A stretch of 64,000 nucleotides of DNA from JAALLB01 sp964502215 (GTDB lineage: Bacteria > Pseudomonadota > Alphaproteobacteria > Rhizobiales > Rhizobiaceae), in the NCBI GenBank assembly GCA_964502215.1, contig CAZCUN010000006.1, forward strand, positions 1 through 64,000, written 5' to 3'. The notes beneath the pieces were generated by a model. It was not told the DNA's origin, made no database searches, and saw only the letters and a program-made list of their open reading frames with translations. The position numbers and the translations under genes are program-made. Each line of letters starts with the position of its first letter. The first letter of the stretch is position 1. Below, piece after piece: positions 34,998 through 44,046 of this stretch.

Positions 34998-35870
34998 TTA
35001 TCCTGCGTTTTTAAGTCTTGCAAGCAAGCTGGAAGTATCCCAGCGATTACCACCCATTTTTTGGACTTCTGAGTAGAATTGATCTACTAGCGCGGTAACG
35101 GGTAAATTTGCACCGTTTGCTCTGGCTTCGTTTAAGCAAATACTTAAATCTTTGCGCATCCAATCTACGGCAAAGCCATGCTCATATTCACCAGCATCCA
35201 TCGTTTGCCAACGGTTTTCCATCTGCCAACTTTGCGCAGCACCTTTTGAAATAACGCCCATAACAGCTTCAATATTAAGGCCTGCTTTTTGACCAAAGTG
35301 AACGCCTTCTGATAAGCCTTGGACAAGGCCAGCAATGCAGATTTGGTTGACCATTTTTGTAAGCTGCCCTGAGCCAGCAGGCCCCATTAGACCGACCATG
35401 CGGGCATAACAATCAATGATGGGTTTTGCTTTTTCATAAATGCTGTTGTCGCCTCCAATCATGACTGTTAGGACGCCGTTCTCTGCACCAGCTTGGCCGC
35501 CAGATACTGGTGCATCCAGAAAATCAAACTTTCGTTCGGCAGCTGCTTCGTTCAGCTCTCTTGCAATCGCTGCTGAAGCCGTTGTGTTATCGATGAATAT
35601 AGCGCCTTCTTTTACAGTTTCAAAAGCACCATCTTCGCCAAGAGTAACGCTTCTTAGGTCATCGTCATTGCCAACGCAGCAAAAAACAAAATCGCAGTCT
35701 TTGGCAGCTTCTGCAGGTGTTGCGCCATGGCTGCCACCAAACTCTTTGACCCAATCTTCTGCCTTAGCTGTTGTGCGGTTGTAGACAGAAACTTCATGTC
35801 CTGCTTTTGAAATATGGCCTGCCATTGGATATCCCATAACGCCCAACCCGATAAAAGCAACTCTTGCCAT
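34998..35870 (-). CDS. Beta-hydroxyacid dehydrogenase (2-hydroxy-3-oxopropionate reductase-like)
   Basis: NAD(P)-dependent enzyme of 290 residues with GLGVMGYPMAGH at the N-terminus, the substrate loop DAPVSGGQAGAENGVLTVM, and GQLTKMVNQI with the catalytic lysine. It belongs to the 3-hydroxyisobutyrate / tartronate semialdehyde reductase superfamily. Tartronate semialdehyde reduction would fit the glycolate pathway, but no glyoxylate carboligase is in the window, so substrate assignment is tentative. An AGGA ribosome site supports the ATG. It is divergent from the penicillin acylase gene (65-base gap). Confidence 0.88.
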   Translation of the reverse strand: MARVAFIGLGVMGYPMAGHISKAGHEVSVYNRTTAKAEDWVKEFGGSHGATPAEAAKDCDFVFCCVGNDDDLRSVTLGEDGAFETVKEGAIFIDNTTASAAIARELNEAAAERKFDFLDAPVSGGQAGAENGVLTVMIGGDNSIYEKAKPIIDCYARMVGLMGPAGSGQLTKMVNQICIAGLVQGLSEGVHFGQKAGLNIEAVMGVISKGAAQSWQMENRWQTMDAGEYEHGFAVDWMRKDLSICLNEARANGANLPVTALVDQFYSEVQKMGGNRWDTSSLLARLKNAG

Positions 35871-35935
35871 TTTTGTGTCCTTCCTGTCTAAAATGTACTA
35901 TAAGTTTTGAAATATATAAGAGACGTAATAAAGCA

Positions 35936-38398
35936 ATGCGAAGAATTTTTAAATGGCTGATTGGCATAAGTGTTTTGCTAATTATAGGTGCAATCCTTTT
36001 TGGAGCTATTGGTTATGGTGTTTTGTTGCGCACTGTGCCCGCCAATAATGGAAAAATGCAACTGGCTGGTTTGCAAGTTTCTGCCGAGGTTGTTTTTGAT
36101 AAAAATGCAGTTGCGCATGTTGAAGCGGATAGTTTGCAAGATGCTATGCATGTACTTGGTTTTTTGCATGCAAGAGAACGTTTATGGCAAATGGAATTTT
36201 TGCGCCGCGTTGGGCAGGGGCGGTTGTCTGAAGTTCTAGGTGATGCAACTGTGGATACTGATATCTTTTTACAAACCTTGGGTATGGCAGAAGCTGCGGA
36301 AAAGTCATTTGAGAAACTCCAACCCAGAACAAAAGAAGCGCTCAATTCATATGCATCAGGTGTAAATGCTTATGCGAAACGTAAAACTCGTTTGTTTGAA
36401 CCAAAACTGGGTGCAGAATTTTTAATTCTTGGTCACACGCCAGAGCCTTGGGAAGCATGGAACTCAATTCTTATTCTTAAAGTAATGGGCTTTAGTTTGG
36501 GCAGTAACTTAGACCGTGAAATTCAACGTTTGGCGATGGCTTCAAAAGGTTTTTCTGCTAAGCAAATTGACGATCTCGTTTCATACAGCCCAAGGGATAA
36601 TCCGCCACCTTTGCCCGATTTGAGAAAACTTTATGGTTTTGGGCAAGAAGGTAAACTATCAGAAAGCGCTTCTTTGTCGGATGCTACGCCAGAGCCATTT
36701 GTTTTAGATTGGCCAACAGGGCGTTCTGCATCTAACAATTGGGTTATTTCGGGTGAGAAAACAGATACAGGAAAGCCAATTCTAGCAAATGATCCTCACC
36801 TTGGTTTTACAGCACCTTCGGTGATGTATTTGGCGCATCTTTCGTTCAAAATAGATGGTAAAAAACATGATGTAATTGGCGCAACAATTCCTGGTATTCC
36901 AACAATTATTACAGGCAGGAACTCACGTGTTGGCTGGGGTCTCACAACCACTGGCTTAGATTCTCAGGATTTGTTTGTTGAGAAAATCAACCCAGTAGAC
37001 GAGACATTATATAAGACTGAATCTGGGTGGGAAAAATTCAAAACGCAAGAGATGGAAGTTGGTATTTCTGGCGGGAAGAGTAAAAAATTTATAAAGCGAT
37101 CAACTAGACATGGACCAGTTTTGCCAGATGGATTTAGAAATCTTAAAAAACTTTTGCCTGAAAGGCATGTTGGTGCGCTTAAATGGACCGGGTTACATGC
37201 CGACGATACAACACTTGATACTTTGATGAATACGATGTTTTCAAACTCTGTTCAGGATGTATTAGATAATGCAAAATATGCAGTTTCACCAATGCAATCG
37301 CTCGTAATTGCAGATGTTGATGGTGCAATTGGACTTGCAACACCTGCAAGAGTTCCTATCCGTGACAAGGCTAATGTCATTGCTGGGCGTGCGCCGGTAT
37401 TAGGCTGGAACGCTGAGCATCAATGGAAGGGATTTGTTGAGGCAAGTGAAATACCTCAAGTTATAAATCCTGCAAAAGGTGCTATTGCTACTGCTAATGC
37501 GAAATTCTTTGATGCTGATTATCCCCACCATATAACTTTTGATTGGGCAGAGCACTTTCGACAATCGCGTGTTGAGGATTTGGTTTATGGACAAAACGAA
37601 AAACACACGGTTGAGATTTCTAAAAATATAATGGCTGATAATTACTCAATGCCACTTGTTGAGTTAGTCAAAATAGCAACTGCCGCTGAGATAGGTGGGG
37701 CAGGTGAGCGGGGTGATATTGTTAAAGCGCTTTCAAATTGGAATGGTCGTATGGATGCTGATGCAAGTGAGCCGCTAATTGCCTTGTCTTGGTTTAAGCA
37801 TTTGCATGAAGCAATTTTGATGGATGACCTTCAGGATGCGTATAAACTCTTTGATCGTGGTCGTATAACTAAAGTGCTGAAAATCCTTAGCCGTGGAACT
37901 GCACGTGATTGGTGCGATAGGCGTGGTACAGACTTACAAGAAAGTTGCGCGATTATTATGACGCAAGCTTTAGATGCCGCGCTCTCAGAACTAAAATCCA
38001 ACTATGGTGACGATTGGAAAAACTGGCAATATGGGAAGGCGCATATCGCATATAGCGAGCATCGTCCATTTGGAAAAGTGGAAGCCCTTTCAGCTATCTT
38101 TAATATTACGGTTGAAAGCGGAGGTGGGCCTTACACTTTACATAGAGGGCAGACTGACTTTGGTGAAGACGGCCCTTACAGAAGCCGACATGGTGCTGCT
38201 TATCGCGGTATTTATGATTTTTCTGATTTAGATAAATCAGTTTTTATTCAGTCTACTGGGCAAAGTGGTCACTTCCTTTCCAAACATTATCGTGATTTTA
38301 CGGATGAATGGTCACAATCTAGATTTATTCCAATGACAACGAACAAAGAAAGTTATTCGTTGAACGCTAAAGGTACATGGACATTCGATCCCTCATGA
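35936..38398 (+). CDS. Penicillin acylase family N-terminal nucleophile hydrolase
   Basis: Periplasmic or membrane-anchored amidase of 820 residues. One membrane segment near 5-28 is followed by the alpha-subunit region (VLGFLHARERLWQMEFLRRVGQGRLSEVLG). The mature beta subunit should begin at Ser266 in RSASNNWVISG after autocleavage, followed by LANDPHLG and the conserved PGIPTIITGRNSRVGWG. The family cleaves amides such as beta-lactams, acyl-homoserine lactones and cyclic lipopeptides; which applies is not visible. The ATG at 35936 is preferred over an upstream frame-open start because it begins the anchor. Its stop overlaps the next start (ATGA), indicating coupled translation. Confidence 0.92.
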   Translation: MRRIFKWLIGISVLLIIGAILFGAIGYGVLLRTVPANNGKMQLAGLQVSAEVVFDKNAVAHVEADSLQDAMHVLGFLHARERLWQMEFLRRVGQGRLSEVLGDATVDTDIFLQTLGMAEAAEKSFEKLQPRTKEALNSYASGVNAYAKRKTRLFEPKLGAEFLILGHTPEPWEAWNSILILKVMGFSLGSNLDREIQRLAMASKGFSAKQIDDLVSYSPRDNPPPLPDLRKLYGFGQEGKLSESASLSDATPEPFVLDWPTGRSASNNWVISGEKTDTGKPILANDPHLGFTAPSVMYLAHLSFKIDGKKHDVIGATIPGIPTIITGRNSRVGWGLTTTGLDSQDLFVEKINPVDETLYKTESGWEKFKTQEMEVGISGGKSKKFIKRSTRHGPVLPDGFRNLKKLLPERHVGALKWTGLHADDTTLDTLMNTMFSNSVQDVLDNAKYAVSPMQSLVIADVDGAIGLATPARVPIRDKANVIAGRAPVLGWNAEHQWKGFVEASEIPQVINPAKGAIATANAKFFDADYPHHITFDWAEHFRQSRVEDLVYGQNEKHTVEISKNIMADNYSMPLVELVKIATAAEIGGAGERGDIVKALSNWNGRMDADASEPLIALSWFKHLHEAILMDDLQDAYKLFDRGRITKVLKILSRGTARDWCDRRGTDLQESCAIIMTQALDAALSELKSNYGDDWKNWQYGKAHIAYSEHRPFGKVEALSAIFNITVESGGGPYTLHRGQTDFGEDGPYRSRHGAAYRGIYDFSDLDKSVFIQSTGQSGHFLSKHYRDFTDEWSQSRFIPMTTNKESYSLNAKGTWTFDPS

Positions 38399-39567
38399 AA
38401 AAAATCATCTTTTCTTTTATAATTTTAATTTCTTCTTGTTTATCGACGTTAGCAGATGGAATCGTTAGCCAAATAGTGTCAGCACCTGTGTTTGCAAATG
38501 GTACAATGAGGGATATTCAAAGTGGTATTAATATCTATTTGCAAAATGATAATGTTCAAGGATTAGATTTTATCAATCCGCAAGTTCTTGGTTATGGTGT
38601 GCCGCCAGGTGGGGCTCTTGAAGTTGAGATGATAAGCGGGTTTGAGCGTGATCCAAACGTACCACTTGATGGGAGATCGCTATTATTGACCGTTGGTGTG
38701 CCGCAACAAGGATTACCTGAAAAAGCTGGTGGTCATGTAATCTCGCAAGGGCAAAATAAAAATACCTTTTTAATTAAACCTACTGGTCGCGATGGGATGG
38801 TGCCTGAGCGTCTTGAGTCTCCTGCCAAAGGTGTTGCCTTCGATCAGGTGCAGCAACGTGGGATTAAAATAATTCATATTGGTAGAAATTTTGCTTTTAT
38901 ATCTCGAGGAGAAAAAGGTGTTGTTGAAGTTCGGTTCAAAGATAGCGGTGGTAATATTATTGCTCGAGGGCGTGGTGAATTAGATTTTCTACAAGAACCA
39001 AGGCCGCAAATTTTTCCAACGAATATAACTCATGATCAAAGAAATCATAATTGGCAAAGGCTTAAGCCTGGTCAAGTTGTTGGCGTTGCAAAAGGAACTT
39101 TACCTATGCCGTTCTTGATGTTTGATGCGGATGAAGGCATTCACAATACAGGAATATTTGGTGCGGGCGTTTTATCTAGCCAACAATTGCAAGAGATGGG
39201 ATTTAAAATACCAAAAGAGCTATCACGCTACAATGGTGGGCTTATTCTTAAAGATCGAAATGGTGATGGTTTTTTAGCCCCAGCAGATGACATCATAATA
39301 GGTGGCATTGTAAATGAAGCTCCCGAAGGCGCTACTGGATATCAAGTTGTTACGCCACTTGTAAAAGAGAAACCATTTTTGTCAAAACCAACGTCTGATT
39401 TTAATAAAAGAGCAGGGGCAACGTTAGGAGGGGCGATTATGCAAGTCGTCTATATTGCTGGTGATAAAGTTGGAAAGTATAGAATAACATTTTCACTTCT
39501 AGAGCGTGCAGGTGATGTCACAAGCCCTGATGGATCGAGTGTTCCTTATACAATCATTGTTGAGTAG
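38395..39567 (+). CDS. Unrecognised secreted protein with an EF-hand-like loop
   Basis: Protein of 390 residues with a signal peptide of about 21 residues (KKIIFSFIILISSCLSTLADG). The mature part is beta-rich and proline/glycine-rich, without any domain I can name. Residues 287-298 (DRNGDGFLAPAD) match the calcium-binding EF-hand or dockerin-type loop in its acidic positions. It overlaps the penicillin acylase gene by 4 bases, so the two proteins are probably made together and may both act in the periplasm or outside the cell. It converges with moeA. Confidence 0.8.
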   Translation: MKKIIFSFIILISSCLSTLADGIVSQIVSAPVFANGTMRDIQSGINIYLQNDNVQGLDFINPQVLGYGVPPGGALEVEMISGFERDPNVPLDGRSLLLTVGVPQQGLPEKAGGHVISQGQNKNTFLIKPTGRDGMVPERLESPAKGVAFDQVQQRGIKIIHIGRNFAFISRGEKGVVEVRFKDSGGNIIARGRGELDFLQEPRPQIFPTNITHDQRNHNWQRLKPGQVVGVAKGTLPMPFLMFDADEGIHNTGIFGAGVLSSQQLQEMGFKIPKELSRYNGGLILKDRNGDGFLAPADDIIIGGIVNEAPEGATGYQVVTPLVKEKPFLSKPTSDFNKRAGATLGGAIMQVVYIAGDKVGKYRITFSLLERAGDVTSPDGSSVPYTIIVE

Positions 39568-39574
39568 AAATAAT

Positions 39575-40834
39575 TTATATGCCAAATTCTGTGTAGGGGA
39601 TGAAGTCAACTAAGTCACCTTTTGAAAGTGTTGTCGTTTCTTCACTAATCTCAATTAATCCAGAACTTTCCCGTAATCCTGTGATGAGACCTGAGCCGTC
39701 TCTTTCAAATTTTTCAACAGAAGTTTGACCGTTGTTATTTACAAGATAGCCTCTTAAAAATTCGCGCCGGTCAGGCTTTGACTTCAAGGTGAAGTTTGAT
39801 GGAACCTTATAGCGTTGTGGCGTTTTAAATTCTCCGCCAGCTAGTCTTTCAATAGATGGCAGCACGTATAAGATATAGCAAACAAATGCTGCTACTGGAT
39901 TTCCTGGTAGTGTAAAAATCAGTGTATCCTTGATTTGTCCAAAGCTCATGGGTCTGCCAGGTTTTACTGCTAATTGCCACAGATGGCATTTCCCAAGATC
40001 GCTTATTGCATCGACAAAATGGTCTTCTTCCCCCTTAGACGCACCGCCTGATGAAATGATAATATCATATTTTGAAGCGGCCGCTTTCAATCTATCTTTT
40101 ACTTCATCAGCGTCATCTGGATAAATCCCCAGATCATTTATGGTCACATTTGATGCTTGTAATAATCCGCTAAGCATTGGGTGATTTGCATCGTAGACCT
40201 TACCTTTTTCATAAGCTTCGCCCGGCAATAAAAGTTCATTGCCACTGGAGAGCAAGCCTACATTAAGGGGGGCGAAGACTTCAATTTTATCTGTTCCAGT
40301 TGAGGCAATTGCAGCAAGGTCTTGAGGGCGTAATTTAGTGCCTATTTTAGCAATGATATCATCTTTTCGAACGTCTTCACCGGCTAAGCGGCAATTTGCA
40401 CCAGCTTTTAAACCAGCAGGGATTGCAATAAACTTTGCGCCTTCTTGCTCGTGAGGTTCACAGTCTTCTTGCATTGCAATTGTATCAGCATTCTCAGGCA
40501 TTTTTGCACCTGTGAATATTCTAGCAGCAGAAAAACCGGGGAGTTCAATCTCTTGCGTATCGCCTGCAGCAATTCTTGCCATTAGAGGGAAGAAACCGCC
40601 TGTTGGCTCAAAGTCAGCATAGGTAAATGCATAACCATCGACTGCTGAATTATTAAAAGCAGGAATGTTGCGCGGTGCGATAACATCCTTTGCAAGAATT
40701 CTTCCCGTTGCTTTTTCCAAGGTAATTATTTCTGATTTAGCAATGGTCTTCATCCGCTCGCTAAGAATACTTATAGCTTGCTCGTGACGTAATCTATCCT
40801 TGTCATGTAAGAAGCAATCATCTGTTAATTTCAT
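39575..40834 (-). CDS. moeA: Molybdopterin molybdotransferase
   Basis: Enzyme of 419 residues that inserts molybdate into adenylylated molybdopterin. The MoeA pattern is visible: ATGRILAKDVIAPRNIPAFNNSAVDGYAF near the N-terminus, GDTQEIELPGFSAARIFTGAKMPENADTIAMQEDC, SSGNELLLPGE, IISSGGASKGEEDHF, and LPGNPVAAFVCY. It is the last gene of the operon, overlapping mobB by 4 bases. The partners MoaA-E and MogA are not in the window. Confidence 0.95.
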   Translation of the reverse strand: MKLTDDCFLHDKDRLRHEQAISILSERMKTIAKSEIITLEKATGRILAKDVIAPRNIPAFNNSAVDGYAFTYADFEPTGGFFPLMARIAAGDTQEIELPGFSAARIFTGAKMPENADTIAMQEDCEPHEQEGAKFIAIPAGLKAGANCRLAGEDVRKDDIIAKIGTKLRPQDLAAIASTGTDKIEVFAPLNVGLLSSGNELLLPGEAYEKGKVYDANHPMLSGLLQASNVTINDLGIYPDDADEVKDRLKAAASKYDIIISSGGASKGEEDHFVDAISDLGKCHLWQLAVKPGRPMSFGQIKDTLIFTLPGNPVAAFVCYILYVLPSIERLAGGEFKTPQRYKVPSNFTLKSKPDRREFLRGYLVNNNGQTSVEKFERDGSGLITGLRESSGLIEISEETTTLSKGDLVDFIPYTEFGI

Positions 40835-41340
40835 TTTTCAATCCCGCAACTTTTCAAAATAAAATCTGAAATTGCCTTTATGCTATTTCGATTAAAGTGT
40901 GGAAGAGGGCAGTTATCAAGTTCAACATCACTAGCGATAGCTTTGATGTTATCATCTTGCGGCCATAATAAATCTAGCTTATTTTCGGGGCCAATGATTT
41001 CTAGCTTTGAAATATTTTCTTTTTTATACCCCTCAACAAGTACTAAATCACAAGGTGCTAATTTGGCTATCATATCTTCAAAATTAGGTTCGTCTTGGTT
41101 GTGTAGTTCATGTTGAATTGCCCAGCGGTTTCGTGACACAAGCATGACTTCAACTGCGCCTGCTTCTCTATGTTTGAAACTATCTGTATTTGGCTTATCC
41201 AAATCAAAGGTGTGGTGTGCGTGTTTTATGGTTGATACTTTATAGCCACGGCTGCTTATTTCAGTCACGAGAGCTGCGACTAAAGACGTTTTTCCAGAGT
41301 TTTTCCAACCTGCAATTCCAAAGCATTTATTTAAGTTCAT
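40831..41340 (-). CDS. mobB: Molybdopterin-guanine dinucleotide biosynthesis protein B
   Basis: GTP-binding protein of 169 residues that assists attachment of GMP to molybdopterin. The P-loop GWKNSGKTSLV is at about 11-21, followed by the family segment VSTIKHAHHTFDLDKPNTDSFKHREAGA and LVLVEGYKKE. It overlaps mobA upstream and moeA downstream by 4 bases each. Length matches the usual MobB. Confidence 0.94.
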   Translation of the reverse strand: MNLNKCFGIAGWKNSGKTSLVAALVTEISSRGYKVSTIKHAHHTFDLDKPNTDSFKHREAGAVEVMLVSRNRWAIQHELHNQDEPNFEDMIAKLAPCDLVLVEGYKKENISKLEIIGPENKLDLLWPQDDNIKAIASDVELDNCPLPHFNRNSIKAISDFILKSCGIEK

Positions 41341-41960
41341 TCGTTATTAAGCCCTAATGAGATCTCTTGTGCCTTTTGCATATCATCAGGCGTGTTGACG
41401 TTGAAGAAAGGATCTATTCCATTTTCATAGTTTTGGAAATTAACCTGACAATTAGAATATCTTTTAACAAACAGCATTACTTTTCTGTTTTCTTCATCCA
41501 CTAAAAAACTTTCTAAGTCATCGGCTAAACTTACTGGCCAAAGTCCAAAAACAGGGTGGTTTCTGCTATTAGAAGCGGCAAGTGCAATTTTTGAACTTTC
41601 GCTTACTGCGGATGCTAACATTTGCCCAACATATGTTTTGGGAAAGAAGGGCGTGTCTGCTGCTGCGGTTATTACATGTGTTGCTGAAGTATTGTTTTGT
41701 GCCCAACGCATGCCTGCTAGAACGCCTGCTAATGGGCCAACAAAGCCATCAACAGTATCGGGTTGAATATCTAAGCTCAGATTTGAAAACCTCTTTGGAT
41801 CGCCATTTGCATTTACTATTATATTTTCTGTTTGGTGCTTAAGATTATCTGCAACAATTGAAACAAGTGTTTTTCCATTTAATTCAAGAAGACTTTTTTC
41901 TGGTCCATCCATACGTCTTGAAAGTCCGCCAGCCAAAATCACACCAAGAAGATCAGCCAT
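41337..41960 (-). CDS. mobA: Molybdenum cofactor guanylyltransferase
   Basis: Nucleotidyltransferase of 207 residues that converts Mo-molybdopterin to the guanine dinucleotide form used by DMSO reductase-family enzymes, including formate dehydrogenases. It begins with the signature ILAGGLSRRMDGPEKSLLELNGK and has ITAAADTPFFP and NVNTPDDM. The ATG at 41960, not an upstream in-frame start inside fdhD, gives the usual length and has AAAGGGCG before it. It overlaps the fdhD end by 8 bases. Confidence 0.94.
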   Translation of the reverse strand: MADLLGVILAGGLSRRMDGPEKSLLELNGKTLVSIVADNLKHQTENIIVNANGDPKRFSNLSLDIQPDTVDGFVGPLAGVLAGMRWAQNNTSATHVITAAADTPFFPKTYVGQMLASAVSESSKIALAASNSRNHPVFGLWPVSLADDLESFLVDEENRKVMLFVKRYSNCQVNFQNYENGIDPFFNVNTPDDMQKAQEISLGLNNE

Positions 41961-42834
41961 TTTTATCGCCCTTTCTTTTGTGTTTTTTATCTTCTTCGTT
42001 GATTGTATCAGGATCGGTATCAAATTCTATTCTGTTTTCTCCAGATAAAACAATAAAACGTTTACCGCGTGCACGGCCAATTAGAGTTAATCCAACTTGC
42101 CTTGCTAGTTCGACACCTGCCGCAGTGAAGCCAGACCTGGATACAAGAATTGGAATGCCCATCATCACTGTTTTAATGACCATTTCTGAAGTTAATCTGC
42201 CTGTTGTATAAAATATCTTATTTGAAGCGTCTGTTTTCTCGTTAAACATCCAGCCAGCAATTTTGTCGACAGCGTTATGACGACCAACGTCTTCCATGTA
42301 AACCAGTGGACGATCTTCTTCGCACAAGACGCAACCATGAATAGCGCCTGCCTCTAAATATAGACTAGGGGCTGTATTGATTTTTTTTGTAAGTGCATAA
42401 AGCCAACTGGTTTTTAAAACTGTATTTTTAGAAAGCTTCGCTTTGTCAAAACTGTCCATGATATCTGCAAAGACTGTGCCTTGTGCGCATCCTGAGGTTC
42501 TGATTTTCTTTTTCATTTTTTCTTCAAAATTAGTTTCAACCTCTGTTCGCACTACGACAACTTTCAGGTCTGCGTCGTATTCAACATCTGTCACCGTATC
42601 TTTGTGTGAAAGCATGTTCTGATTTACAAGATACCCAACAGCTAACAGTTCGGGATGGTCACCAATCGTCATCATTGTTACGACTTCTTGGCTGTTCAGA
42701 AAAAGAGTCAAGGCATGTTCATAAACCACCCGTGTGTCTATCTTTTCTCCGTTGTGGTCGATTCCAGATACACTGGTTGACAGTGAGTTATCTTGCGGAT
42801 TTGGCGCTATAATGAACTCTTGTTTATTAGGCAT
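41953..42834 (-). CDS. fdhD: Formate dehydrogenase accessory sulfurtransferase
   Basis: Protein of 293 residues that transfers sulfur to the bis-MGD cofactor of formate dehydrogenase. The family segments EHALTLFLNSQEVVTMM, GYLVNQ, MEDVGRHNAVDKIAGW and SRSGFTAAGVELARQVGLTLIGRARG are present. In the mobile loop that carries the CxxC pair in the E. coli protein, this one has Cys116-Ala-Gln-Gly119 (SGCAQGT), so only the first cysteine is kept. It overlaps the MFS gene upstream and mobA downstream by 8 bases each. No formate dehydrogenase is in the window. Confidence 0.93.
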   Translation of the reverse strand: MPNKQEFIIAPNPQDNSLSTSVSGIDHNGEKIDTRVVYEHALTLFLNSQEVVTMMTIGDHPELLAVGYLVNQNMLSHKDTVTDVEYDADLKVVVVRTEVETNFEEKMKKKIRTSGCAQGTVFADIMDSFDKAKLSKNTVLKTSWLYALTKKINTAPSLYLEAGAIHGCVLCEEDRPLVYMEDVGRHNAVDKIAGWMFNEKTDASNKIFYTTGRLTSEMVIKTVMMGIPILVSRSGFTAAGVELARQVGLTLIGRARGKRFIVLSGENRIEFDTDPDTINEEDKKHKRKGDKNG

Positions 42835-44041
42835 TAGTGTTTTCGTTTTCTGTTTTTATTTGCCGTTCTATATGCATAACATACAACGTTCCTAAGCTTG
42901 CGCATAGAACAGAAATTAACATCATCACCGCCAAAGGCAGGGCGCCATTTTCTGCTGAAATTGTATAGCCTGCAATGACGGATAGAATTGCACCACCTCC
43001 CAATTGTAAGCTTCCCGCCAACCCTGATGCCGAGCCTGCCAGATTTGGTCGAACATTAACGACGCCTGCATTAGCGCTTGGTAAAGTCATGCCACTGCCA
43101 ATGCCTACAAAGAAAATGAACCCAAAAAAGGCGAGCGGATGCGTACCCCCAAGTAAAATTGTTATAACCGAGGCTGCTAATCCTAAAGCGACAACAATAT
43201 TGCCACTTAACATCATTTGATTGATGCCAATGCGCTTTGTTATGCGTCCAGAAATCATATTACCAATTAGATACCCCAAGCTAATAAACATGAAGTAGAA
43301 GCCATATTCAGACGGCGATAGATGATAGACTTTATTTGCAATAAGTGAACCGCCACCTAGAAATGCAAAGAATGCGCCAGAAGAAAACATTGCAGTAATA
43401 GCATAACCCCAAAAACGACGTGATTGCAGCAACTCAGGGTAGGCTTCTATTTGTTCTTTAATTGAGTTTTGCTTGTGCTGGTTTGTTTCTCCCAGATCGG
43501 TGTAAATCATGAATAAAGCAAAGATAGCAAAGCCTAATGTTAGATAAAAAGAAGATTGCCAACCGTAAATTTCATCCAAATAACCACCTATTAAAGGGCC
43601 AATCATGGGCGCAAGGCTCATTCCCATTGTAATATAGGCAATCAGAACAGCAGCGTCTTCGCCTTTGGTAAGGTCACGCGCAATAGCTCTTGATAAAACA
43701 AGACCTGCTGATGATGCGGCTTGAATTATACGGCCTGCGAGAAACCATTCAATCGTGGTTGCAAAAATGCAAATTAAAGTTCCTACAACCATGATTGCAA
43801 AGGCGATTAAGATCACGGGCCGTCTGCCAAATTTATCTGAGAGTGGGCCAAATACGAGTTGCAGTAGCGCCACCATGCTTAGATATAATGATATTGATAA
43901 CTGGGCTTTAGCAGGGCTTGTGTTGAAATATTCTGTAATGCCAGGGAGTGAGGGTAAAAAGACATTCATGGCCAAAGGGCCAAGGGCAGCAGTCACGACA
44001 AGTGTTATGATTGTTGGTGGTGTTTTTGAATTAAAAATCAT
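42827..44041 (-). CDS. Bcr/CflA family MFS drug-resistance transporter
   Basis: Major facilitator protein of 404 residues with about twelve helices. It has the Bcr/CflA markers LGPLAMNVFLPSLPGI near the N-terminus, LVFGPLSDKFGRRPVIL (MFS motif A), the antiporter-type motif near RIIQAASSAGLVLSRAIARDL, and LAPMIGPLIGGYLDE. Such proteins export bicyclomycin, chloramphenicol or cysteine derivatives. Its 8-base overlap with fdhD places it in the molybdenum-cofactor operon, an unusual partner; it starts five bases after the EamA gene. Confidence 0.9.
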   Translation of the reverse strand: MIFNSKTPPTIITLVVTAALGPLAMNVFLPSLPGITEYFNTSPAKAQLSISLYLSMVALLQLVFGPLSDKFGRRPVILIAFAIMVVGTLICIFATTIEWFLAGRIIQAASSAGLVLSRAIARDLTKGEDAAVLIAYITMGMSLAPMIGPLIGGYLDEIYGWQSSFYLTLGFAIFALFMIYTDLGETNQHKQNSIKEQIEAYPELLQSRRFWGYAITAMFSSGAFFAFLGGGSLIANKVYHLSPSEYGFYFMFISLGYLIGNMISGRITKRIGINQMMLSGNIVVALGLAASVITILLGGTHPLAFFGFIFFVGIGSGMTLPSANAGVVNVRPNLAGSASGLAGSLQLGGGAILSVIAGYTISAENGALPLAVMMLISVLCASLGTLYVMHIERQIKTENENTNA

Positions 44042-44046
44042 ACGCT

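Noticed and set aside
34998..35870. Beta-hydroxyacid dehydrogenase as a duplicate of the ltnD-like gene at 23946
   Set aside because: Same superfamily, but the two sequences differ strongly outside the shared motifs and sit in unrelated contexts, so they are old paralogues and not a recent duplication.
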